Shown: positions 22,413-33,202, counted from the first letter of the stretch. The stretch: 64,000 nucleotides of DNA from Torymus aiolomorphi (GCA_036365515.1 CM070874.1:210670297-210734296), one strand, 5' to 3'. A program made the numbers and translations. The notes: generated by a model not told the origin, from the letters alone.

Positions 22413-23022
22413 TGCTATACCGAGTGACAATCCACCAATGCACCACTTTTAAAACATTGTAATTAACGATTGAATTGAAATATCGATACCGGGTAGGCGC
22501 CATTTGACGTTTTTTGAGCTCGTCTATCGATTGGTCGCATTCTTCGATAGGATTAGTATTGACGAAGTTATGAAATTTTTTTCACGGAAAAAATATTTTT
22601 TCGAACTTCATTTATGCATTTTCGGAAAGAACAGAGAAAAAGAATTGGGAATAGGCGTTTTTGGTATAAAATCGCTAAATGCGTTACTTTTAAATAAATG
22701 CACAAAATCATTAATCTCTCAATGCAAACGGAAAGAAATGTGGATGAGGCTTCAAACGTTCGGTAAGGTTGGAATACAGGAATGTAATGAAACGCGCAAC
22801 TTCTCGCCGTGTCAGAAAGAAGAGGTTACTTGCTCTGTTTACATAACGATCTTATGTTCGTCGCTCAGAGATGTCGCCAATATGTTCGCTCGATTCGCCG
22901 GTGCGCGGCGACCAGCCTAGCGCAGCGGCAGGCAACGATTGAATATCGTCCAAGTGTCATGCCGCATGCCTCGACGCACAATAACGTTGGATGTAACAGC
23001 CCGTTGTAAGTTTGGGGGTGTA
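22413..23022 (+). repeat. Right inverted-repeat arm
   Basis: Reverse complement of the left arm parts 13925-14380 and 13111-13227. It starts TATACCGAGTGACAATCC opposite GGATTATCACTCGGTA. It contains an open frame of 138 codons (22504-22920) whose peptide is shared with the left arm, including SKFF-like, LNKCTKSLI and SSLRDVANMF segments; no known domain is recognised. The right frame is longer at both ends and has in-frame extra residues; the left one is frameshifted upstream. This could be a fossil gene of a large foldback element. Confidence 0.7.
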
Positions 23023-24205
23023 CTCTGTCGTTTTTACGTCTGTAGGTGTTGCAGCACATCCAATGGGGTGTCTAGCTTTCGGAGTGACCGATGATGGAGT
23101 CTAGGTCGTGCGCTCCGTAGTTTCTTACATCTAGGTATCGTAGTGCATCAAATGCGGGATCTAGGTGTTTGGGGTGGCCGATGATGAAGTCTACGTCGTG
23201 CGTTTCGTAGATTTTTTACGTCGAAGTGTCGTAGCGCATCCAATGAAAGATCTAGATGTTCAGGGTGGCCGATGATGGAGTCTACTAGGTCGTGCGCTCC
23301 GTAGTTTTTTACATCTAGGTGTCATAGCACATCCAATGGGGTGTCTAGATGTCCGGAGTGACCGATGATGGAGTCTAGGTCGTGCGCTCAGTAGTTTTTT
23401 ACGTCTAGGTGTCGTAGTGCATCAAATGGGAGGTCTAGGTGTTCGGAGTGACCGATGATGGAGTCTAGGTCGTGCGGACCGTAGATTTTTACGTCGAGGT
23501 GTCGTAGCGCATCCCATGAGAGATCTAGATGTTCGTGGTGGCCGATGATGGAGTCTATGTGGTGCGATCCGTAGTCATTTACGTCTAGGTGTCGTAGCGT
23601 ATCCAATGGGGGCTTTAGGTGTTCGGGGTGGCCGACAACGGAGTATAGGTGGTGCGCTCCGTAGTTTTTTACGACGAGGTGTCGTAGCCCAACCAATGGG
23701 AGGTCTAGATGAATATCGTCCAAGTGTCATGCCGTATGCCTCGACGCACAATAACGTTGGATGTAACAGCCCGTTGTAAGTTTGGGGGTGTACTCTGTCG
23801 TTTTTACGTCTATAGGTATCGTAGCACATCCAATGGGGTGCCTAGCTTTCGGAGTGACCGATGATGGAGTCTAGGTCGTGCGCTCCGTAGTTTCTTACGT
23901 CTAGGTATCGTAGCGTATCAAATGGAGGGTCGAGATGTTCGGGGTGGCCGATGATGGAGTCTAATTCTTGCGCTCCGTACTTCTTTACGTCGTGGTGTCA
24001 TAGTGCATCCAATGAGAGATCTAGATGGTCGGGGTGGCCGATGATGGAGTCTAGGTGGTAAGCTCCGTAGTTTTTTACGTCTAGGTGTCGTAGCGCATCC
24101 AATAGGAGCTCTAGGTGTTCGGGGTGGCCGATGACGGAGTATAGGTGGTACGCTTCGTATTCTTTTACGTCTAGGTGTCGTAAAGCATGCAAAGGGGGGT
24201 TTAGG
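23023..24205 (-). repeat. 90-bp tandem array F, minus orientation
   Basis: About thirteen units inverse to 12480-13110, each with TTTTTTACGTCTAGGTGTCG, GGTGGCCGATGATGGAGTC and TCGTGCGCTCCGTAG. The block from 22941 (arm plus first unit) recurs at 23711, a 770-bp direct duplication covering about 180 bp before merging with ordinary units. Minus-strand frames at 23388-23723 and 23998-24192 read the 30-residue LDVKNYG...SIIGHPEHL repeat. Confidence 0.88.
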
Positions 24206-24625
24206 TGCCATATTTAATTTTTATCTAATAAATATCTAATTTTTAAATATTCTATTCGAATATTTACTGGAAATCTCAGCCGTAAATTCAGCTGGAACAC
24301 TATCTGTAATTTGTTCAAAAAGAGTAGGTACAGCTGGAATTCCAGCTGGTATTCCGGCTGGGTATTTTCAACCGGGAGCGCATTCTCAACGGATATTCCC
24401 TTCTAACTGCTCGATTCCTCATGGTAATCTAGCCCATTCAAATTAATATAACTGAATATAAATGAGTAGTTTAAGCTATTCATTTTTCGTATGCTTAAAA
24501 GACCTCTCAAATAGCGAACCCAAATACAGTTGATTGTCAATTTTCATGAAAAATATTGACGTTTAATTAGTTCGCTATTGCATCAAAGAGAACTGTTTTT
24601 GCGTAACAGTACTTACTGCACTCTT
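24206..24625. other. Non-coding spacer with an 18-bp palindrome
   Basis: 24331-24348 is the perfect palindrome CAGCTGGAATTCCAGCTG, embedded in related phrases (CAGCTGGTATTCCGGCTGGG). The remainder is AT-rich without recognised features. Confidence 0.5.
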
Positions 24626-24639
24626 AAAAATTATGTGCC

Positions 24640-24805
24640 TATTTAACACAAAGTTTATTTAAAATATGAATGTTCCTATTTAACACAAAAATTTGTGTAA
24701 ATGATGTACACAAACTTTGTGTACGAATTCGACACTAGAATTTGTGTAAAATCACTGCTTTACAAACAAACTTGTGTAAATTGCCGTTTTACACAAAAAT
24801 GTGTG
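24640..24805. repeat. Cluster of TTTGTGTAAA inverted phrases
   Basis: Alternating AACACAAA, TTTGTGTAAA, TACACAAAC and TTTACACAAAAAT phrases at 15-40-bp spacing, resembling a small palindromic transposon. Ends were not defined. Confidence 0.5.
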
Positions 24806-25215
24806 GGACAGGACAGGGAGATCGTTTAATTCCCGTGCACGCCGATTTTGGTCCCTTTTCTGGCGATTCTGAGAGACGCTGCTAATCGGGCCGTCCGGTG
24901 TGCTAAAGACGCTTCAATATAAGTCATTATTTAGTAGAAATTTATCTATACGAAATGACCAAGAAGTTAGAAAATAGCTAGTAAAACTGCCTAATAAATG
25001 ACTATGATGAAACGCTTTTTCTCCTATTTTTTGCCTATTTCTTAGATTGAGGTAAAAATAAAATATTCGTATTTGATTTACTTACTAATTTTATCTTTGA
25101 TAAAAGAGTATTAAACTGCATTGGATGGCTTTTCAAAATATAAATAAATAACATGAACTAATAAATCCTTTATTGTACTCATTCTATGAATAATTCAGCA
25201 AAACTCTTATTTATA
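24806..25215. other. Spacer, nothing recognised
   Basis: 24810-24900 is mixed-composition; the rest is AT-rich. No repeat or open frame of note. Confidence 0.5.
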
Positions 25216-25221
25216 TATATC

Positions 25222-25249
<28 letters not shown>
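25222..25249. repeat. (TA)n microsatellite
   Basis: Fourteen TA dinucleotides. Related TA runs occur at about 25555-25570 and 25809-25822. Confidence 0.95.
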
Positions 25250-25254
<5 letters not shown>

Positions 25255-25800
25255 ACAGCATTCTGAGGATTTTTTTTCGGTACAGACACCGACTTTTGAG
25301 GATTTTTTAGCATTTTGAGGAGCATCCTCAAAATTCCTCGGTACCCGCTTAGCATTTTGAGGATTTTTCTGCGGCGTCCACAATAGTGTGTTAATACAGT
25401 AATTTCGGAAATTCCGTAATATTTTTCCGTAAAAGTGGGCGCCGCAGGCGTCGTGGTGTTAGTCAATAACCTTAGGGTCATTATTTCTTTAGTCATGCGC
25501 TTGTGTCCTGATCGTTTATAACAATGTTTATAACAAAAGGATCCCAGGATAAAATTATATATATATATATACATTTCTCGAAAGGGGTTTATAAAGCCCG
25601 TTTTTTTATATATAGGGGTTTATCAGGCCCGATTTTGATTATGCAGCCCGGGCTTCATAATATTTCTAAATATAGGGGTTTATGCGGCCCGACATAGAGT
25701 CTATAACCCCAGGGTCCATTATTTCTTTAGTCACTTGCCATAGAGAACTCTCGGCTGTATGTACTAATATACAGGGTTGGGCTCCATAAACCCCGATAAG
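25255..25800. repeat. Short interspersed phrases: TTGAGGATTTT and GGGGTTTAT..GCCCG
   Basis: 25255-25370 repeats AGCATTTTGAGGA and its complement TCCTCAAAAT. 25575-25800 repeats ATAGGGGTTTAT, followed by CGGGCC/GGCCCG phrases. Both look like small decayed tandem repeats; the open frame across the first block is a by-product. Confidence 0.55.
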
Positions 25801-25859
25801 TGTGTCTATATATATATATATAATATCGTAAATATATCTCTTTTTAAAAACGTAGACTT

Positions 25860-26720
25860 TTCTCCAACTATTTTATCATGATTGGCTAAACCGATTTGGA
25901 AAAAGTAGTAGAGCATTCGAAAGAGCGGAGCAAGAGCTTTCTAATGGTATTGTTAGTTATTTTCGTAGACTTGATAATTATTATTTATTTTGATGTCTAT
26001 AGTTCAGTTCAAGGTGCAAAGTTGACAGGTTATGTTTTTTCAGCCGATCATTTTTTCTCATGTATTTGGTGTAAATAGATACGAGATAACCGTACTTTGG
26101 ATGTAGTTTGAGGTATTTTTCTATTTTTAAAATAATATTATAAATGTGGTAATTAGGCTGTGCGTTAAAGAACAACAAGTCAGGTCTACGGCAACTTCAG
26201 ACCTTCCGTTTGAAAAAGTCCCTAGGATTTTCGAATATCTTGAAAAATAAACCGCGTCATTGATGGATGTATGATAAGATTCCATTTAATTTAATTGTAT
26301 AAAGTAAAATGAAAGACTGTATAATAAGAAAGAATTAATTTTGTGAATTATTATTAACCTAAAAAGATCAATACCAATACAATGTAATTTTGTAAATATG
26401 ACGAAGCAGACGAAATAATACGTACACCCAACGGACAAAATAACTTTGAATATTTGAACACAAGTTTTGGAACTTTATAATGGTTAGGTTAGCCATAAAA
26501 CTTGCGTACAACCTACTTTCAGATCTTTATCTAACCCATCCTTTACAACCTTCTAAAAGCTGGAGTTCCAATTTTCAAAGTTACTTTTTCCGTTGGGTGT
26601 AGAATAATCATAATAATATTTAAATGTAACAGGATATATCGCTTAAATCTCATCGTCACAACGAGCCGAGAAGAGCGAAAAAATGAATAGAGTTTTCGAG
26701 GCAAAGCGATGTAGTACGCG
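25860..26720 (+). repeat. Dispersed repeat G, copy 1
   Basis: Inverted relative to 44080-44830 with many substitutions and indels. The best conserved part is 25890-26110, where the plus-strand frame (25896-26078, 60 codons) and the minus-strand frame at 44559-44792 share EKVVEHSKE, SKSFLMV, VQGAKLT and FFSCIWCK. The peptide has a central hydrophobic stretch and no known domain. Peptide conservation between diverged copies is suggestive, not proof, of coding ancestry. Confidence 0.7.
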
Positions 26721-27110
26721 GAACGTAGGTGATTGTACATAGCAGTATTACAGAATAAGTCTCGATGCGGTCGAGCTGCCTCGCCTATTTGGGCAATCAG
26801 TGGCTCGTCCAGTTTGATCTTTGTCCGATGGCCCTTCCCCGCCAGATTATCGTAACGCGTTTTTGTATGCGCACAGAACAAGTTCCGGTGATTCCGTAAC
26901 ATTTTTGCATTAAGCTTGAAGTAGCTAGATATCGCTGTCGTCAGATCTGTCCGATGAGATCCGTGAGCTTTAGAATTCACTTTAAAATTAAAACTTAAAG
27001 TAGTGTACTTATAACTAATAATCTGTGATAATAAGTGAATATTTACTGATTGGCACTTATAAATATAACACTAATTTAGTATCAGTGCATACCCATTTAT
27101 TAAAATTTAG
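26721..27110. other. Spacer, no recognised gene
   Basis: Mixed to AT-rich sequence between repeat G and satellite B. The minus-strand open frame that covers part of it (26543-26980) has no recognisable domain. Confidence 0.4.
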
Positions 27111-27111
27111 A

Positions 27112-28025
27112 GAGTAAAAAACGCGGTAATTGTATGGTAAATTCTGTATTACTCCGCTTTACTTTGACGAGATACTCGGATACTGCTTATCATAGACAGC
27201 GCGAACCAAAAACAGCTCAGAGTAAATGTCTTTTATAGCATAATAATATCAGTCTCTTTTTATAAATATTAAGAATAATAATAAAAATAAATGTTTTAAT
27301 TTATGTTAGCTAATGAATAATCAGTCAATTCCCAGACCTGAACCGTACCATTTGCAATTTCCGGTTCTCGGCGACCGAGAAGCAGGAAATGCCGTGCACG
27401 GTTGATTAGGTAGTTTCAGGAGCCTCGCGGACTATTCCGAAGACCTAATCAGTATTGCACATGTCCCAAGTAACTTATTATTGCGTTATTACCTTATATT
27501 TACCAATTTCATCATTCATAATCGTCGACTAAATACATATATCATTTTTTCCCAGTTCTCGGTAACCGAGATTTGGGAAGTCACACGAAATCGATCCAGT
27601 TATGTTCTACTTTACTCGCATAGGCATTTAGACTTGCTAGCCCATGCCATTTGATGTAAAAAATGCGGTAATTGCATGGTAAATTCTGTATTACTGCGGA
27701 TTACTTTTACGACATACTCGGATATTGCTTATCATAGACAGCGGGAACCGAAAACTGCTCAGAGTAAAAATATCTTTTAGCAATAATATCAGTTTATTTT
27801 TAGAAATATCAAGAATAATAATAAAAATATATGTTTTAATTTATGTTAGATAATTAATAATCAGTCAATTCCCAGACCTGAACCGTACCATTTGCAATTT
27901 CCGGTTCTCGGCGACCGAGAAGCAGGAAATGCCGTGCTCGGTCGTTTTAGGTAGTTTCAGGAGCCTCGCGGACTATTCCGAAGACCAAAGAAGTATTGGA
28001 CAAGTCTCAAGTCTCAAGTTAATTA
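27112..28025 (+). repeat. Satellite B, short array (about 1.7 units)
   Basis: Same 537-bp unit and orientation as 41008-43396. The anchor TTTAGACTTGCTAGCCCATG is at 27627; the preceding unit is partial. Diagnostic phrases: GGTTCTCGGCGACCGAGAAG, CGGACTATTCCGAAGACC and ATACTCGGATA. Confidence 0.9.
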
Positions 28026-28600
28026 GCATTGCGTTATTACGTGCAAAAAAGTGCTACTTTGGTAACACGTATCGTAATGTACTATATTTTTCCGAATGTA
28101 CTATTTTTGATTAGCTGGCCAAAAGTACCAGCTTTGGTAAATTATATAAGCACAAGGGGTGAAAATAAAGAATCCCTTCGACCATGTTTGTCAATCTTGT
28201 CTTCGGTTAGAGTGACAATTTATGTTCGATCTGGTACATTCTTTATTTTTCATCGACGCCGTTCCGAAAGTACTATTTTTTTTTCTTCATAGCTACGCGA
28301 ATAGTGCTTTCTTCGGGCCTGAGTTGTGCATTTTTCGGCCTGGGCGTAGATACTTTGAAAATAAAAGTAACGCCTTGCAAGAAAATTTCTATAGAATTCG
28401 GTATTTATGATTAAATTTGAGCTTTCGACATAATTTATTCTATTCTAGAACGATCTAGAATAAACGAATCCATCTCTGATCTCGAAGGAAGTAAAAAAAA
28501 CAATCGGTTGCGACCTCATTAGGTGCTGCTATGTGTAACTATGTGTAAACTATTTTTGTATATGTAAACTATATGTAAACTATTTTTTCGCTATACGTCG
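28026..28600. other. Spacer with degenerate repeat similarity to 15540-15740
   Basis: 28250-28350 contains AGTACTATTTTTTTTTC, AGTGCTTTCTTCGGGCC and TGTGCATTTTTCGGCC phrases, shared in style with 15590-15720. No gene recognised; short open frames here are chance. Confidence 0.35.
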
Positions 28601-28609
28601 AAGTAGGGA

Positions 28610-28910
28610 TGTACGAATACTCGACTCGACGTGGTTGAACAGTATCGATCTATTTTTTCGAACTCGAGTCGAATACTCGATACTTTGAACTGTTCAACAT
28701 AATACGATCTACTCGTACACAATCAAACAGTTCGAACCAAATGAACTACTAGGAAATGCTTGTACTACTCGATTTCGTTGAATTGTTCTAACCAATTCGG
28801 GCTATTCGATTTCGTTGACTGTTCGAACCAAGTCGGACTATACGATTCCATCGAACTATTCAAATCAGGTCAGACTATTTGATTACGTCGAACTGTTTGA
28901 ACCGCGTTTG
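28610..28910. repeat. Degenerate ~50-bp minisatellite (GTTCGAACCAAGTCG)
   Basis: Five or six imperfect units of ACTATTCGATTTCGTTGAACTG and TTCGAACCAA phrases. GTTCGAACC looks like half a tRNA B box but no tRNA fold surrounds it. Confidence 0.7.
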
Positions 28911-28926
28911 TGTTTCTTACCGAGTA

Positions 28927-29032
28927 GAAATTCACCCAGATCTCCCGGATGTAGGCCCCGTACAGGGTAAAGTCAGGAGGGTCGTATCCAGAAATGTGAC
29001 GCGATGCAGGACAGGCTACAAACGGGTCGCCC
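28927..29032 (-). pseudogene. Fossil C-terminal piece of a DDE transposase
   Basis: The minus strand reads a stop-free stretch of about 35 residues containing VACPASRHISG and YDPPDFTLYGAYIREIW. This resembles the conserved C-terminal block of mariner/IS630-type and related DDE transposases (WPxRSPDLTPxDFFLWGYLK), with substitutions and two extra residues. Both sides decay into stops. It is too short to name a family, and a chance resemblance cannot be excluded. Confidence 0.35.
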
Positions 29033-29099
29033 TAAACTCAGTTTTTTATGCTCGATAACTATACTTATCTAAATCTAGACATATGCCATATTTTTTTAA

Positions 29100-29645
29100 A
29101 TATTCGAATAGTATTTCTAAATTTGGTAGCCTCGTACGTTGAAAATGTACTGTAACGCGTGCGCGAGTTAGATAATTCGAGATTCGAATTACCCGCGCCG
29201 AGCAGACATGCTCACTGGGAGCGCGAACGCGCGAGTATTCTGACCGGATTAGAACGGTCTCGCGATGCGTAATATGCCCGTCGCGTACCCGCGAAGCTGC
29301 TACGGCTTTATGCGAGTTACGGCAGCCATCTTCGTGTCTGCTATCGCGCGGTAAACATCTCCTCCGTGTCTCTCTTAAGTTACCTCGTCCGCGCCGTCCT
29401 ATCTTTTTAGAGTTACCGCGAGTGTAGTGGAGGCGCCGAGATAGTGTATACTTGTGAAAGAGAGACAGAGAGAGAGCGATCCCGAGTCGTGTGAGCCACA
29501 CGAGACAGCGAGCGAGGAGCCGGCAGCCAGCCCGCCTGCCGACCCAATACAGCGAGTAAGAGAGAGAGAGAGAAAGAGTGCGCAACTGCTGTGCGAGAGA
29601 CAGAGAGCGAGAGAGAGCCGAGTGCACCGGCTGCTCCGTCCTAAC
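29100..29645 (+). promoter_or_regulatory. CpG-rich promoter and non-coding first exon ending at a donor
   Basis: A strong CpG/GC rise with GAGA tracts (29457-29480, 29560-29576, 29598-29618) that match GAGA-factor-type sites. On the minus strand, AAGATGGCTGCC at about 29320 resembles a YY1-type motif. The segment ends at a consensus splice donor, AAC followed by GTAAGT at 29646. The organisation is that of an insect 5' UTR exon. No ATG-led coding frame with a known product is visible and the next exon would lie outside or far away. Transcription start is not defined. Confidence 0.45.
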
Positions 29646-30600
29646 GTAAGTTTTCTACTCTCCTCTCGCGGATTTATTGTAAAGGCTCGCACTGAAATCG
29701 CCCCGTGCAAGCTTTCTGTGCCGTGTACGTGCGGGTGTGTGTCAGCCCGCCGTACTTTAACACCGCGCGCGAGATAAGCAGCTTTGCCGCGCGCCGTATC
29801 GTTCGCGCGTTTGAATACTAACGGTCGCGCGCGAACTAACTCATTGTTCTAATCAGCACGTGCGTTGTGCTTGTAGTTATTAGAGATTTGAATATACTGT
29901 GATATCTAGTTACTCGTCGCATTGTTCGTTACAACCTGTCCTTCTCCTAGATACCGCCACCTTCGCGGGAAAACGACTCCGCCGGTCGTTTTCATATCTG
30001 AGCGTAGCGGCCGTGCGCTTTACTCTTCGAGCGCGCGCTTTTCACTCAGCGATCCAATTAGTTGGAAAGCGAAGTTCGTGTGCGATCTTCACGTTATTTT
30101 CGGGATTCCAGGAGCAGATCCCCGGGCAAGTCATTTTAGTCTGACACCCGCGGCACCGTGTTCTAGGGCATCGCTAGCCTGTGGCTTGTTGGGATTTTCC
30201 CCCACTTGCCATCCCGTTATAGTACCAAAAATTATAAAACTATAAAAAAAGTCGCTGCCAATTCATTGGCCCGTAGCTTCCTGAATTTTAATTTGTTGAT
30301 TCCTTCAATTAATTTTTAATAGCAAAAATTATAAATCTACTTCTAAAAAAAATTTTGAATCGATTAAGCAAATTTTACTCCCGTAATCGTTGGACATACA
30401 AAACTAATTTTTTTCATTTATCAATTTTTTTCTAAAAAAATTAATTAACAAAATGAATTAAAAAATTTTACAGATAGGTCATTATTTTCTGCATTATCAT
30501 GATTATTCTTTAAAAAAAATTGTCTGTTTAGTTTGGGATTTATAAGCTTTTAAAAAAAAAACACGTTTTTGTTAATAACAAAAGAACCGTGATAGCTACA
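29646..30600. other. Possible intron start, CpG-rich then A/T-rich
   Basis: 29646-30200 stays CpG-rich (GCGCGCGAGATAAG, GCGGCCGTGCGC), as expected just inside a first intron. After 30240 it becomes A/T-rich with homopolymer runs. No coding signal. Confidence 0.35.
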
Positions 30601-31200
30601 AACTTTTTTTTTTTTTAGAAAATATAGGTATTTTAATTAAACTTCCGAGATATGAATTTTTCTCTGCTATTTTTCGTGTATTGTTAGTCATTATAGACTC
30701 TTTGCACCCCCCAAGCACAATTTTTCGGATCGATTTTCCTGTCGGCAATTTTTTCACAAGGGTATGGCAATATCTTGAAGAGATTTAAGCCATAAAATTT
30801 GTCTCGAATTCATAATCTCCCGAGTTATGAATTTTTCATTGCTATTTTTCGTGTATTTTTAGTCATTATAGGCTCTTTGAACCCCCCAAGCACAATTTTC
30901 CGGATCGATTTTCCTGTCGGCAATTTTTTTACAACGCTATGGCAATATCTTGAAGAGATTTCAGTAATAAAATTTGTCTCGAAATCATTAATTCCCGAGA
31001 TATGAATTTTGTTCCGTAATTATTACGTATTTTTCGCTATTTTAGCCACTTTGCACCCTCCAAGTGAAGGGGGTTCCGTATCGATTTTCATATCGGCGAT
31101 TTTTTTGCATGTTTATTGCGATATCTTGAAGAGATATCAGCCATGAGATTTGCCTCGAATTGATAAACTCCGCAGATATGATTTTATCATGTATTTTCTG
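30600..31200. repeat. Tandem repeat, ~178-bp unit, three copies
   Basis: TTTTCGTGTATTGTTAGTCA at 30671, its variant at 30846 and a more diverged form near 31030. Each is followed by CTTTGCACCCCCCAAG, GGATCGATTTTCCTGTCGGC and CAATATCTTGAAGAGAT. Confidence 0.85.
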
Positions 31201-31329
31201 GTAGGGGTGGTTTTAGGGATGATTTGGGGGAATAATCGTTTGGGAAATAACATATTTTGTTGTCTTTTTTATGTTTTTATGCATATCTCTAACAGATAAG
31301 ATAAAAAAAACCAAATTACAAATACTAGT

Positions 31330-31765
31330 CCCAAAATTATTGCTAATGAGGTATTTGCGACTCTGAAAAATTGTAAATATTTTTTAGCACGGTATCTCGG
31401 CTTCAACGGTCTTTTCCGGAAAAGCGATTTCGTTCTGAATTTTTTTGTAGACCGGAGCAAATACTTCGTAAGGTAGAATTTTTCGACTGGTACTTGTACA
31501 AGACGTCCCTCCAGTATTGAAAAAAAAAATTGTTAACGAAATTGCTCTTCTGGAAAAGCCCCTTCATTCCGACATACCGTTCTCCATACTATAAATAAAT
31601 AACCAGAGTCGTTAATACTTCGTTAGGAAAAATATTTCAACTGCTACTTGTAGAAAACGTCCGTCAAGTCTTGAAAAATATTTGGGAACGAAATCGCTTT
31701 TCCGGAAACGCACCTTCAAGCCCATAAACCGTGCTATAAAAAATAAAAAAAATCACAGAGTCGCA
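31330..31765. repeat. Tandem repeat, ~154-160-bp unit
   Basis: ATACTTCGTAAGG at 31460 and ATACTTCGTTAGG at 31615, each followed by TTTCRACTG.TACTTGTA, ACGTCC and a CTTTTCCGGAAA-like phrase. A preceding partial unit contains the inverse CTTTTCCGGAAAAG. Confidence 0.75.
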
Positions 31766-31779
31766 AATAGTTCACAAGA

Positions 31780-32460
31780 ACTTCACGCATTGGAGCAATT
31801 AGGAAAACCCACGGGTCTCGTACGGGAGATCTAACAGCAGATATTTTGAGCTCTTTCAAAAAGGGTGTACGAATGTTCCGGAATCACCGGAACACTGGCA
31901 CGCACGAAGAGATTTTGCATAGTCTTTACCATATCTGAAGAGAGATTCTTCACGCATTGGAGCAATTAGGAAAACCCACGGGTCTCGTTCGGGAGATCTA
32001 ACAGCAGATATTTTGAGCTCTTTCAAAAAGGGTGTACGAATGTTCCGGAATCACCGAAACATTCGTACGCACTGCAGTTTACTAGTCGAGCGGTCCCGCC
32101 GAGGGACGCCCAAAGTAGTAGAACCTATCGCGTAGATTTTTTGCTCTTTTTTGTATTGCGTAAGACCACTTTCAGCTCTGCATGAACAGCCGCACGCGGT
32201 CGCGAGCCTCGTGTACGCTGCTGTTGGCATACTCGAAATGCTTTTGCACAGTCTTTACCACATCTGAAAGCGAGATTCTTCAGGAATTAACTCCATTTGG
32301 AAAACCCACGAGTCGCGATCGAGAGATCTAACAGTAGTAATTTCGAGCTCTTTCAAAAAGGGTGTACGAATGTTCCGGAATGACCGGAATATTCGTATGT
32401 ACTCGAGTTTATTAATCCAGCGGTCTCGCTGAGAGACACCTAAAGTAGTGGAAACTGACC
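31780..32460 (+). repeat. Satellite C, first array
   Basis: Anchor GTGTACGAATGTTCCGG at 31865, 32032 and 32362: one 330-bp unit and one 167-bp deleted unit. Each anchor is the left arm of a palindrome. Shared phrases are TTTCAAAAAG before it and GAGCGGTCCCGCCGAG, CCCAAAGTAGTAGAACC and TTTTTTGTATTGCGTAAGACC after it. Further arrays lie at 45560-46140 and 46905-47410. Confidence 0.9.
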
Positions 32461-32775
32461 CGTGGATTTCTTGCTCCTTTCTGTATTTCGTAAGACCATC
32501 GATTCCGATCCGTGTAAAAATAACGCTGGGTTGAGTCTGATAACGATCAATGTAACAGCGAGTCCAAAACTATTACACTATATAACAAGGGAGAAAAGTC
32601 GCTCTTCATTTTCGGAGGTGGGTTCACTGCCATATGTAACATGTTTTGGACAAGAAAATCCCTTCTTTGGTGAAACTTCATATCACGAACTCATTATTAG
32701 AATGTTTAGTAAAACTTCAGGCGAAGTTTAGCTAAACCTTATAAAAACCTTTAATAAAAAAAAAACTTTCAACCT
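32461..32775 (+). mobile_element. Foldback-like element, single arm (copy 1)
   Basis: Matches 46147-46460 (same orientation) and 35825-36058 (inverted). An open frame of 89 codons (32462-32731) is also open at 46148-46417 with about ten substitutions, including the shared TINVTASPKLLHY and GQENPFFGETSYHE. No domain recognised. It ends in AAAACCTTTAATAAAA, after which copy 1 diverges. Confidence 0.7.
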
Positions 32776-33170
32776 GTAATAGGCACAATTCCGTACATTC
32801 ACGTGGTAGCGCGGGTCGAATAAAAGCTATGAATTATGATTCTAATTAAAGGAATTCTGGTTATCGACCAAAGCTCCCGCAGGGACACGAGCGACTCAAA
32901 ACAGTACTGGAGACACCATCTATTGGCTATGATGGGGACTCAACCGAAGGACCTCTAGCTAGTGATTAGCCATATTGGTCCCGGCGGGAGATTTGAAATC
33001 TGAACCTGTGTTTTTCCACTAACAAAGCACGGTGCATGTAAAATCCATTCTAAATATATCAACAACTATTGATGGTTTATGTCATAAGGTATTAATAACC
33101 AAATAGTATTTTTTCTACGTTATGTCTTAACCTTTTTTGAATCAGGCGCCAATTAATTCCAGGCGGCGCC
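32776..33170. other. Spacer, nothing recognised
   Basis: 32870-33000 is of mixed composition with small inverse phrases (CTCCCGC/GCGGGAG at 32875 and 32989). No gene. Confidence 0.4.
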
Positions 33171-33176
33171 CAGAGT

Positions 33177-33202
33177 GATGTAACTAGATAGTTACATCAC
33201 GT
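33177..33202. repeat. 26-bp palindrome GTGATGTAACT/AGTTACATCAC
   Basis: Two perfect 11-bp arms around AGAT, on the left border of the GC-rich, promoter-bearing block. It may mark an LTR or transposon edge; no second copy was found. Confidence 0.75.

Noticed and set aside
26543..26980. 145-codon minus-strand open frame
   Set aside because: No recognisable domain, no promoter or splice context, and its 3' half lies in dispersed repeat G. Length alone is not convincing in this composition.
28740..28900. tRNA B-box-like GTTCGAACC phrases
   Set aside because: They recur as part of a minisatellite; no A box or cloverleaf surrounds them.
29046..29777. Long overlapping frames on both strands in the CpG island (up to 193 codons)
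   Set aside because: GC-rich, stop-poor sequence opens several frames at once; the products are Arg/Ser-rich low complexity. Better read as promoter and 5' UTR.
33140..33180. Primer-binding site GGCGCC-type sequence next to an LTR
   Set aside because: GGCGCC occurs twice, but neither extends into a tRNA 3' end complement that I can support.
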